A stretch of 6,022 nucleotides of DNA from Caldifarciminota bacterium (GCA_015489295.1 WGAB01000307.1:1-6022), one strand, 5' to 3'. Numbered from the stretch's first letter, positions 1 through 5,062 are shown. Notes: a model not told the origin generated them from the sequence alone. Translations and numbers: made by a program.

Positions 1-321
1 CTGGACGCGCCGCCGCCCGGCGTCCCCCCGGAGATGCTGAAAACCCTGGAAGCCTACCAGGCCGAAGCCCAGCAAAGGGCCGACGCCCTGCTGGGCGAAT
101 GGGTGGAGGAAACCCGAAGGACCACCGGGGCCGAGAGCCAGGCGTTGCTCCTGGAGGGCCTGCCCACCGAGATCATCCCCAAAACCGCCCGGGACGGCGG
201 CTATCACCTCCTGGTGATGGCCCGGCGGGGCCAGTCGCCGGCCGAACGGGTGCTGTTGGGGAGCGTGGTGGAACGGGTCCTCGAAACCCTGCCCATCCCC
301 CTGTACCTCACCGCCCGGTAA
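1..321 (+). CDS. Universal stress protein (UspA family), C-terminal part, cut by window edge
   Basis: The frame is open from base 1 to the TAA at 319-321, giving 106 visible residues, so the true start lies upstream. The first visible ATG (base 34) is internal to the domain and is not a convincing start. The last third resembles the C-terminal half of a Usp domain. A hydrophobic strand (HLLVMARRG) leads into the phosphate-binding loop, then GSVVERVL and a final PIPLYLT strand. The family motif of ATP-binding members is G-2X-G-9X-G(S/T). Here residues 74-88 read A-RR-G, nine residues, then GS, so the first Gly is Ala and nucleotide binding is uncertain. Usp domains are about 140 residues, so some 35-40 residues are missing, or more if this is a tandem Usp protein. 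The protein is expected to be cytoplasmic. topA follows 47 nt downstream on the same strand. Confidence 0.82.
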   Translation: MDAPPPGVPPEMLKTLEAYQAEAQQRADALLGEWVEETRRTTGAESQALLLEGLPTEIIPKTARDGGYHLLVMARRGQSPAERVLLGSVVERVLETLPIPLYLTAR

Positions 322-330
322 CCCTCCTGC

Positions 331-359
331 TTGGCCCGGCCGGACAGGTGCTCTATCCT
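331..359 (+). promoter_or_regulatory. Candidate sigma70-type promoter for topA with almost no leader
   Basis: TTGGCC (331-336) and TATCCT (354-359) each match four of six consensus bases and are separated by exactly 17 nt. A start site 6-8 nt after the -10 would fall at 365-367, only 2-4 nt before the topA ATG. That would make a leaderless or near-leaderless transcript, which fits the lack of a Shine-Dalgarno. In GC-rich DNA such matches arise by chance, so this is a weak prediction. Co-transcription with the Usp gene is equally possible. Confidence 0.25.
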
Positions 360-368
360 AAGCGGCCC

Positions 369-2591
369 ATGGCGGCAAAAAAGAAACTGCTCATCGTAGA
401 ATCGCCCACCAAGGCCAAAACCCTCAAGGGATACCTCGGCCGGGGCTTTGAGGTGGTGGCCTCCAAGGGGCATGTCAAGGACCTGCCTCCGCGGGAGTTC
501 GGGGTGGACCTGGAACATGGGTTCCGGCCCAAGTATGTCACCGTCCGGGGCAAGGGCGAGGTGCTCAAGCAGATCCGCCAGAAGGCCAAGGAGGCCGGCG
601 AAGTGTACCTCGCCTCCGACCCCGACCGCGAGGGCGAAGCCATCGCCCATCATATCGCCCAGGAGATCCAGAAGGCCGGCAAACCCGCCGATCAGATCCA
701 CCGGATCCTGCTCTTTGAGATCACCCGCGAGGCGGTGCGCGAGGCCCTGCGCCATCCGGGCACCATTGACCAGAACAAGGTGCTGGCCCAGCAGGCCCGC
801 CGCATCCTGGACCGCATCGTGGGCTACAAACTCTCCCCTCTCCTGTGGAAGGTGCTGTATCGGGGCCTTTCGGCCGGCCGCGTGCAAACCGTGGCCCTCC
901 GGCTCCTGGTGGAACGGGAAAAGGAGATCCAGGCCTTCGTTCCCCGCACCTACTGGCTGGTGTTCGCCCGGCTGGAACACGGGGGCAAGGTTTTCCGCGC
1001 AACCCTGAAGGAAATCGGGGGCGAACCCTTTAAGTCGTTCGACCGCAGGGAAGAGGCCGAGGCCCTGGTGGAACGGCTCAAAGACCAGGACTTTGAGGTT
1101 CTGGAGGTCCAGAAGCGCACCCGTACGGTGTCGCCGCCGCCCCCCTTCAAAACCTCCACCCTGCAACAGGCGGCCAACCAGGCCTTCGGCTTCACCGCCC
1201 GCCGCACCATGCAGCTGGCCCAGCAACTCTACGAAGGCGTGGAGATCCCGGGCATCGGCACCCGGGGGCTCATTACTTACATGCGTACCGACTCCGTACG
1301 GCTGGCCGACAAGGCCGTAAAGGCCCTGCGCGACACCTTAGCCCGGGAATTCGGGCCGGAATTCCGCAACCCCCGGGTTCGCACCTTTGCCGATCGGGGC
1401 GCGGTGCAGGGGGCCCACGAGGCCATCCGGCCCACCGATCCCGCCCTCACCCCGGAAATGCTCCGGGGTAAACTGCCGCCCGATCTCTGGAAACTCTACG
1501 ACCTGATCTGGCGGCGCGCCCTGGCCAGCCAGGCCCGGCCCGCCCGCCTGGTGGTCACCACCGTCCGCCTCCGGGCCGACGACACCGTGTGGCAGGCCGA
1601 GGGCAAGGTGCTGGACTTTGAGGGCTTTTACCGCATCCTCGGGACCCTGCCCCGCGAAACCGAACTGCCTCCTCTGGAAGCCGGGCTCCGGCTCCGGCCC
1701 CAGAGCCTGGACATTGAGGAGCGACAAACCGAGCCGCCGCCCCGGTACACCGAGGCCTCTCTGGTCAAAACCCTGGAGGAACTGGGCATCGGCCGGCCGT
1801 CCACCTACGCACCCACCATCGCCACCCTCAAGGAACGCAAGTATGTGGAATCCCGGGGCCGCGTGCTGGTGCCCACGGAGCTTGGCATGCTGGTGACCGA
1901 CCTCCTGGTGCCCCGGTTCCCGGAGATCTTTGACTACAAGTTCACGGCCCGCATGGAAGAAGAGCTGGACCAGGTGGAGTCGGGCGAGCGTTCCTGGCAG
2001 CAGGTGCTGGAGGCGTTTTACCGGGAGTTCAAGGAGGCCCTGGACCAGGCCACGGGCCAGATTGAGGAGATGAAGAAGGAAACCGTGGAGGAAACCGAGG
2101 AAACCTGCCCGCTGTGCGGCGCGCCGCTGGTGGTCAAGTGGGGGCGGTACGGCACCTTCCTCGCCTGTTCCCGGTTTCCGGAGTGCCGGTACACCCGGCC
2201 GCTGAAGCAGGAGATCTATCCGGGGGTGGCCTGCCCTGTGTGCGGCAAGCCGATGGTCATCAAGCAGGGCCCCCACGGCCGGTACCTGGCCTGCATTGAT
2301 TATCCCCGGTGCAAGGGCACGCGTCCGATGCCGGCGGGCATCACCTGCCCCAAGTGCGGGGCCGAGGTGGTGGAGCGCCGCAGCAAAAAGGGGCGGGTGT
2401 ATTACCGGTGTTCCAATCCGGAATGCGATTTCGTGCTGTTCCAGAAGCCCGTGCCCCGGCCCTGTCCCAAATGCGGCCATCCCTTTATGGTGGAACGGCG
2501 GCGCCGGGGCGGCAAAACGGTGTGGGTGTGCCCGGAATGCAAGTTTGAGATGGAACCGGAGCCCACACCCCAGGAAGAATCGCGTTCCTGA
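369..2591 (+). CDS. topA: DNA topoisomerase I (type IA) with four C-terminal zinc ribbons
   Basis: This enzyme relaxes negative supercoils by cutting and passing single strands through a covalent 5'-phosphotyrosine. The product is 740 residues. The N-terminal Toprim domain has Glu11 in VESP and the metal-binding Asp84 and Asp86 with Glu88 in SDPDREGE. The catalytic Tyr304 lies in the diagnostic GLITYMRTDS. Later core motifs include GAHEAIRPTDP and the IGRPSTYAPTI region. The C-terminus has four CxxC zinc ribbons starting at Cys580, Cys622, Cys660 and Cys699, then a short acidic tail. The frame stays open upstream to base 99, but that extension is non-homologous and overlaps the Usp gene. I chose ATG 369 because MAAKKKLLIVESPTKAKT is the canonical family N-terminus. 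There is no clear Shine-Dalgarno before it (see the promoter candidate at 331-359). The length is shorter than the roughly 865 residues of E. coli TopA, as in many non-enteric bacteria. Confidence 0.97.
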   Translation: MAAKKKLLIVESPTKAKTLKGYLGRGFEVVASKGHVKDLPPREFGVDLEHGFRPKYVTVRGKGEVLKQIRQKAKEAGEVYLASDPDREGEAIAHHIAQEIQKAGKPADQIHRILLFEITREAVREALRHPGTIDQNKVLAQQARRILDRIVGYKLSPLLWKVLYRGLSAGRVQTVALRLLVEREKEIQAFVPRTYWLVFARLEHGGKVFRATLKEIGGEPFKSFDRREEAEALVERLKDQDFEVLEVQKRTRTVSPPPPFKTSTLQQAANQAFGFTARRTMQLAQQLYEGVEIPGIGTRGLITYMRTDSVRLADKAVKALRDTLAREFGPEFRNPRVRTFADRGAVQGAHEAIRPTDPALTPEMLRGKLPPDLWKLYDLIWRRALASQARPARLVVTTVRLRADDTVWQAEGKVLDFEGFYRILGTLPRETELPPLEAGLRLRPQSLDIEERQTEPPPRYTEASLVKTLEELGIGRPSTYAPTIATLKERKYVESRGRVLVPTELGMLVTDLLVPRFPEIFDYKFTARMEEELDQVESGERSWQQVLEAFYREFKEALDQATGQIEEMKKETVEETEETCPLCGAPLVVKWGRYGTFLACSRFPECRYTRPLKQEIYPGVACPVCGKPMVIKQGPHGRYLACIDYPRCKGTRPMPAGITCPKCGAEVVERRSKKGRVYYRCSNPECDFVLFQKPVPRPCPKCGHPFMVERRRRGGKTVWVCPECKFEMEPEPTPQEESRS

Positions 2592-2690
2592 GATGTCCGA
2601 CCGCCGAGGGGTCCCGGACAACACCGGCCCTTCCTCCGATGCGACAGTTTCGTAGTCTCTGCCCGCAAGGCACTGCGAGAATCCCAGAGG

Positions 2691-2716
2691 TGATGTCGAG
2701 GCACCGCAGTCCAGGG
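2691..2716 (-). repeat. Decayed family C palindrome
   Basis: The right arm GAGGCACCGCAGTCCAGG resembles the family C arm at 3094-3111 (TCGGCACCGCACTCCAAG). The left arm, GGTGATGTC, has decayed. It is oriented on the - strand, reading CCTGGACTGCGGTGCC. Confidence 0.4.
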
Positions 2717-2724
2717 ATTGACCC

Positions 2725-2795
2725 TCGCCGCTAAAGCGGCTCCTACCCAAGACCTCCACGGCTGGCCACCCCTGTAGGAGCGGCTTTAGCCGCGA
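2725..2795. repeat. BIME copy I: inverted REP pair (family A, Z arm then Y arm)
   Basis: The element is 71 nt: a 22-nt Z arm on the - strand (2725-2746), a 27-nt spacer and a 22-nt Y arm on the + strand (2774-2795). The Z arm read on its own strand is GTAGGAGCCGCTTTAGCGGC. The Y arm is GTAGGAGCGGCTTTAGCCGC. Each arm folds by itself (GCSGC stem, TTTA loop). The two arms also pair with each other at 20 of 22 positions. It lies 133 nt after the topA stop. Its twin at 4992-5062 matches it at 69 of 71 bases. Confidence 0.9.
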
Positions 2796-2826
2796 CGAAT
2801 TTCATAGCGCAAGGTGCTGCTCTCGA

Positions 2827-2847
2827 TAGAAGCAGCTCGGGCCGCGA
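2827..2847 (+). repeat. Decayed REP Y arm (family A)
   Basis: It matches 16 of 21 bases of the Y arm from TAGGAG onward. The changes are in TAGAAGCAGC and in the loop (TCGG for TTTA). The GCCGCGA end is intact. Confidence 0.5.
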
Positions 2848-2856
2848 CATTCAATT

Positions 2857-2880
2857 CGTCCCCGGCCCTGGTGGGCCAGA
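2857..2880 (+). repeat. Partial family B hairpin
   Basis: TCGTCCCCGGCCCTGGTGGG is a diverged direct repeat of the start of the full copy 30 nt further on (TCGTCCCCGCCCCTGGCGGG). It still folds, as GGCCC-TGGT-GGGCC (2864-2877). The ATTGAGG tail is missing. Confidence 0.5.
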
Positions 2881-2891
2881 CACCAACTCGT

Positions 2892-2929
2892 CCCCGCCCC
2901 TGGCGGGCGGGGATTGAGGGGCGGGGGTG
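2892..2929 (+). repeat. Family B hairpin plus tail, copy a
   Basis: A perfect 8-bp stem CCCCGCCC/GGGCGGGG (2892-2899 with 2905-2912) has loop CTGGC. It is followed at once by the tail ATTGAGGGGCGGGGGTG (2913-2929). The tail is shared with copies b and c, while the stem sequence differs. Confidence 0.75.
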
Positions 2930-2945
2930 CAGCCCGCAGGGCTGC
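2929..2945. repeat. Perfect 7-bp hairpin GCAGCCC-GCA-GGGCTGC
   Basis: A fully paired small hairpin sits between family B copy a and the REP Y arm at 2951. It overlaps the last base of the family B tail. I see no second copy in this window and no T-run, so it is not an obvious terminator. Confidence 0.6.
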
Positions 2946-2950
2946 AACAT

Positions 2951-2972
2951 GTAGGAGCGGCTTCAGCCGCGA
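2951..2972 (+). repeat. REP Y arm (family A), single
   Basis: GTAGGAGCGGCTTCAGCCGC plus GA. It differs from the BIME Y arm only in the loop (TTCA for TTTA). No Z arm lies close upstream, so it appears as a solitary REP. Confidence 0.85.
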
Positions 2973-2978
2973 AAAATT

Positions 2979-3009
2979 CTTGGAGTGCAGCACCTGGGTG
3001 CCGCTCTGG
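2979..3009 (+). repeat. Family C hairpin, copy a
   Basis: CTTGGAGTGC begins the unit. GCAGCACC (2987-2994) faces GGTGCCGC (2997-3004) with one A-C mismatch, then CTCTGG. It starts 6 nt after the Y arm at 2951-2972. The same CTTGGAGTGC lead appears on the - strand in the copy at 3083-3113. Confidence 0.65.
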
Positions 3010-3082
3010 AATCTTGAGAAAGGCCATCGGTCCCGTTCGGATGGAGGCCGCGCCTTTTGTGAACGGAGAGCCTCTGGGTTCT

Positions 3083-3113
3083 AAAGCGGTGCCTCGGCAC
3101 CGCACTCCAAGAG
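3083..3113 (-). repeat. Family C hairpin, copy b
   Basis: GCGGTGCC/GGCACCGC forms an 18-bp perfect palindrome (3086-3103). It would fold as a 7-bp stem with loop CTCG. Read on the - strand it starts CTTGGAGTGC and ends CGCTTT, matching the layout of copy a with a different stem. Family B copy b follows directly at 3116. Confidence 0.7.
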
Positions 3114-3115
3114 CA

Positions 3116-3149
3116 CACCCCCACCTCAATCCTCCCCCTGAGGGGGAGG
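3116..3149 (-). repeat. Family B hairpin plus tail, copy b
   Basis: On the - strand, a perfect stem CCTCCCCC/GGGGGAGG (3149-3142 with 3138-3131) has a 3-nt loop. The tail is ATTGAGGTGGGGGTG (3130-3116). It has the same architecture as copies a and c in the opposite orientation. Confidence 0.75.
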
Positions 3150-3196
3150 AAGTTATTGAACGCCAGTGGGTTAGAGAAAATCTTTCCTGTTCGTGA

Positions 3197-3218
3197 TCGC
3201 CGCTAAAGCGGCTCCGAC
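3197..3218 (-). repeat. REP Z arm (family A)
   Basis: Read on the - strand it is GTCGGAGCCGCTTTAGCGGC plus GA, one base away from the Z consensus (GTAGGAG to GTCGGAG). The nearest Y arm downstream, at 3293-3314, is 74 nt away, wider than in the other pairs. Confidence 0.8.
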
Positions 3219-3249
3219 AAAGGGTCGGACGGGGTGTTACGGCGGGCCT

Positions 3250-3274
3250 TCGCGAAAACGGCTCTGGCAAAGGG
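3250..3274 (-). repeat. Decayed Z arm; direct repeat of the preceding copy
   Basis: CGGCTCTGGCAAAGGG (3259-3274) matches CGGCTCCGACAAAGGG (3209-3224) at 14 of 16 bases. The match includes the CAAAGGG flank outside the REP, so a local duplication is likelier than an independent insertion. The stem is ruined (TCGCGAAAACGGC). Confidence 0.5.
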
Positions 3275-3292
3275 CTCTGACTGTGGATCCCC

Positions 3293-3314
3293 GTAGGAGC
3301 GGCTTCAGCCGCGA
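3293..3314 (+). repeat. REP Y arm (family A)
   Basis: GTAGGAGCGGCTTCAGCCGC plus GA. It is identical to the solitary Y arm at 2951-2972, including the TTCA loop. Confidence 0.85.
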
Positions 3315-3360
3315 TTCCGAAGCAAGAGGTCACCGGCAGAGCCTGAGTGCCCCGGAAAAA

Positions 3361-3420
3361 TCGCCGCTAAAGCGGCTCCTACGCAAATTTGGCCCCAGAT
3401 GGGAGCGGTTTTAGCCGCGA
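3361..3420. repeat. Short REP pair (family A, Z arm then Y arm)
   Basis: A perfect Z arm on the - strand (3361-3382) is followed by a 16-nt spacer and a slightly diverged Y arm on the + strand (3399-3420, ATGGGAGCGGTTTTAGCCGC). The orientation is the same as in the 71-bp BIMEs. The spacer is shorter and unrelated in sequence. Confidence 0.85.
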
Positions 3421-3469
3421 TAACTGAATCGCCCCCGCCCTCAGCCGGAGATCCCCAACACAAAACCGT

Positions 3470-3504
3470 CCCCTCCCTCTGGGAGGGGATTGAGGGGAGG
3501 GGTC
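3470..3504 (+). repeat. Family B hairpin plus tail, copy c; possible terminator of the lipoprotein gene
   Basis: A perfect stem CCCCTCCC/GGGAGGGG (3470-3477 with 3481-3488) has loop TCT and tail ATTGAGGGGAGGGGTC. Read on the - strand, the hairpin lies 78 nt after the lipoprotein stop and is followed by ACGGTTTTGTG. It could therefore act as a weak intrinsic terminator for that gene. The T-run is short and interrupted, so this role is only possible. Confidence 0.6.
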
Positions 3505-3541
3505 TTTGGAGTGTCAGCGCCGGCTCCGATGCTCTGCCAGA
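3504..3541 (+). repeat. Decayed family C copy
   Basis: CTTTGGAGTGTCAGCGCCGG then GCTCTGCC resembles the lead and right end of copy a (CTTGGAGTGCAGCACC ... CGCTCTGG). The stem no longer pairs well. It follows family B copy c directly. Confidence 0.4.
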
Positions 3542-3565
3542 GAATCCCTCGGTGGCGGAAGGATC

Positions 3566-4702
3566 TTAAAAATGCAGGGGAACTTCATCGTAAAAGATGT
3601 CAAAGAAACCGTCACTATTGTCCAACCAGACGATATAAAGGACTCCGTTCCTAACTTTGGGATAGAGTCCCGTGAAAGAGTCACCTTCTGTATTTGTGAT
3701 ATTTACGATATCTCCCCACTTGTTTCTAATTTTCATCCTGTAATAAATCTCCCAGTTTGTTCGCTTTTCTTCCCAAACGATAACCAAGGTATCTCCGCTC
3801 CCGTAAATAAAGGAAAACCATGGACCCCCCTGAATCCCGGGCAGGGTGTCCACATCCTCCCAGGTGCCGTCGGCGTTGCGAACCCGGTATCCAATGCGGT
3901 TCATGCCGTGTTCCGTCCAGGAGACATACGCCCTGCCGTTGGGTAACCCAAAGACGCTCGCGGCCCAGCAGTAGGAGGTGTTCTGGGTGACATTGAAATA
4001 CGGGGACCACCCATCCCCGGGAGGTCTCTCGTAAAAGTAGATGTCTCGGGTATACGAATGCCCGCCTTCTGCGACGGCATAGAGGTGTCCATCAGGGGTG
4101 ACAGATAAAGCCGGATTGTCTGCCCATCCGTGCGCGAAACCAACACGTTCTGACCATGAATTTCCTGTTTTTTCTCTGAGCCAGAGTCCCATATGTTCCC
4201 AAATCACATAGACATTTCCTTGGGCATCGGTGCCGATTTGGGGAAGACTGCCTGGTCCCAGGTCCTGGGGCGGTGACCAGTGACCTGAGGGGTCCTTCAT
4301 GCGGTAGTAGATATGCCAGCTCTCCTCCCATACCACATGGACATTGCCCTGCACATCAATAGCAACCTGAGGATCGTCGGAGTATCCCGGTGTGTCGGAC
4401 AGATTCAGGATTTCTCCCCAGGTGTCTCCAACCCGTTCCCTGTACATGATGTCCCAGTTGTTGCCCTCGATGGAGTCTTTCCATACAACCGCAACGCGAT
4501 CACCCCTGACATCCAGGGAAGGGGTATAGGAGGAGGTTTCTGTTCTGGAGATATTCCTGGGGTCGTACTGAGGTGAGGTGTGGTCCTCGGGTGGACTGGG
4601 TTTTTTGCAGGACATCAGGGGGAGGAACATTCCGAGGAGAAGGGCAAGAACTGCTGGTATCAGTCCTCTGGGCAGGCCTTTGCGGGAAGCTTGCCGGTGC
4701 AT
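3566..4702 (-). CDS. Predicted lipoprotein with a seven-repeat beta-propeller domain, function unknown
   Basis: The protein has 378 residues. Residues 1-32 form a lipoprotein signal: basic start, hydrophobic VLALLLGMFLPL, then LMSC with Cys32 as the lipidation site (Met at -2 is unusual). Lys33 follows, so there is no Asp inner-membrane retention signal. The mature part has seven repeats of 43-51 residues. Each centres on a V-x-V-W-E/D strand (Trp74, 125, 168, 262, 310, 359; the fourth reads YAVAE at 208-212), then an IYYR-type strand and a WG/WS strand. The seventh repeat lacks its last strands, and the N-terminal RNISRTETSSYTPSLDV could supply them, a typical propeller closure. This resembles sialidase-like BNR propellers, but I see no catalytic signature and assign no substrate. 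The start is ATG 4702 with SD GGAGGT (4717-4712) 9 nt upstream. GC is lower than in its neighbours, about 43% by eye near the 3' end. Confidence 0.85.
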   Translation of the reverse strand: MHRQASRKGLPRGLIPAVLALLLGMFLPLMSCKKPSPPEDHTSPQYDPRNISRTETSSYTPSLDVRGDRVAVVWKDSIEGNNWDIMYRERVGDTWGEILNLSDTPGYSDDPQVAIDVQGNVHVVWEESWHIYYRMKDPSGHWSPPQDLGPGSLPQIGTDAQGNVYVIWEHMGLWLREKTGNSWSERVGFAHGWADNPALSVTPDGHLYAVAEGGHSYTRDIYFYERPPGDGWSPYFNVTQNTSYCWAASVFGLPNGRAYVSWTEHGMNRIGYRVRNADGTWEDVDTLPGIQGGPWFSFIYGSGDTLVIVWEEKRTNWEIYYRMKIRNKWGDIVNITNTEGDSFTGLYPKVRNGVLYIVWLDNSDGFFDIFYDEVPLHF

Positions 4703-4708
4703 GGCTGT

Positions 4709-4837
4709 TCAACCTCCAGCCCGTTCAGGCATCGGAAACACCCAGGTCCGCAGGAAGGTCTCAGAGATCGGAATGACCGGCGTCTTGGAGGAAAGAGCCT
4801 CCGGCCCAAGGAAAAGCCTGTGCTGTTCTATCACCAT
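4709..4837 (-). CDS. Possible 42-residue leader ORF upstream of the lipoprotein gene
   Basis: An open frame starts at ATG 4837 and ends at TGA 4711-4709. It is preceded by a Shine-Dalgarno-like GAGGGG (4846-4841). The peptide begins MVIEQHRLFLGPEALSSK and ends RTWVFPMPERAGG. I recognise no family and see no membrane segment. Its last codons (GGA GGT TGA) contain the Shine-Dalgarno of the lipoprotein gene, and the stop lies 6 nt before that gene's ATG. Ribosomes translating it would therefore traverse and then release at the next start, which suggests translational coupling or a leader peptide. A 42-codon frame can arise by chance in this base composition, so it needs comparative support. It lies fully downstream of the predicted promoter. 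Confidence 0.35.
   Translation of the reverse strand: MVIEQHRLFLGPEALSSKTPVIPISETFLRTWVFPMPERAGG
4787..4802 (-). other. Small hairpin in the lipoprotein gene leader
   Basis: GGAGG-CTCTTT-CCTCC on the - strand is a perfect 5-bp stem with a 6-nt loop inside the putative leader ORF. It has no T-run, so it is not a terminator. Any regulatory role is speculative. Confidence 0.3.
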
Positions 4838-4907
4838 CCACCCCTCGTTTTTGGAAGTCCGGCTTTCTGATCTCCGTGCAAGTTCTCACCTTCGTGGGTT
4901 TGTGTTG

Positions 4908-4936
4908 GGTATATGCAGAAGTCCCGTTGTTGTCAA
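4908..4936 (-). promoter_or_regulatory. Sigma70-type promoter of the lipoprotein gene
   Basis: On the - strand, a perfect -35 TTGACA (4936-4931) is followed by exactly 17 nt and a -10 TATACC (4913-4908, four of six). Transcription would start near 4901, giving a leader of about 200 nt before ATG 4702. It lies between BIME copy II and the gene, so the lipoprotein is likely transcribed independently of the upstream aminomutase gene. Confidence 0.6.
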
Positions 4937-4991
4937 GGTCCGCTGGAGAAAAGGTTCCTTTGAACTCCCGGCATCCTGCAGGAGTTCCCGA

Positions 4992-5062
4992 TCGCCGCTG
5001 AAGCGGCTCCTACCCAAGACCTCCACGGCTGGCCACCCCCGTAGGAGCGGCTTTAGCCGCGA
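4992..5062. repeat. BIME copy II: inverted REP pair (family A, Z arm then Y arm)
   Basis: It has the same 22 + 27 + 22 nt architecture as copy I at 2725-2795, with only two differences: one loop base of the Z arm (CTGAAG for CTAAAG) and the last spacer base. The Y arm (5041-5062) starts 34 nt after the aminomutase stop on the - strand. The hairpin could therefore protect or end that transcript. No target-site duplication is evident around it. Confidence 0.9.

Larger units (their letters stand above)
2592..3565. other. Non-coding repeat island between convergent genes
   Basis: About 970 nt separate the topA stop from the lipoprotein stop on the opposite strand. I see no gene here. Open frames exist, but they are translations of the palindromic repeats. 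The region contains clear and decayed copies of three hairpin families, listed separately. The stretches 2592-2690, 3010-3080 and 3219-3248 hold nothing else I recognise. Because both flanking genes end here, the island lies entirely in 3' territory, where REP-type elements commonly accumulate. Confidence 0.8.

Noticed and set aside
99..368. In-frame upstream extension of the topA reading frame
   Set aside because: It overlaps the Usp gene in another frame and reads as Gly/Pro/Arg-rich shadow sequence. The type IA topoisomerase N-terminus begins at ATG 369.
2595..2619. Possible topA terminator hairpin GTCCGACC ... GGT-CC-CGGAC
   Set aside because: The stem is bulged and no T-run follows (AACACCGG). 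It is not convincing as an intrinsic terminator.
1338..2759. 473-residue open frame antisense to topA
   Set aside because: Long antisense frames are expected opposite GC-rich genes. It has no recognisable domain, while the sense strand has complete TopA motifs.
2851..3333. 160-residue open frame on the - strand in the repeat island
   Set aside because: Its sequence is translated repeats (for example AAEAAPT from the REP Y arm and SPSGGGLRWG from family B). It has no conserved domain.
3193..3414. 73-residue open frame on the + strand in the repeat island
   Set aside because: It is made mainly of REP Z and Y arm translations such as IAAKAAPT, so it is almost surely spurious.
2725..3420. CRISPR-like array from regularly recurring GTAGGAG repeats
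   Set aside because: Spacing is irregular, orientation alternates, arms are self-complementary REPs and spacers are not uniform in length. No cas gene is present.
4703..4900. Riboswitch in the lipoprotein leader
   Set aside because: The leader is long enough, but I could not match any known aptamer core. Only one small hairpin and a possible small ORF are visible.
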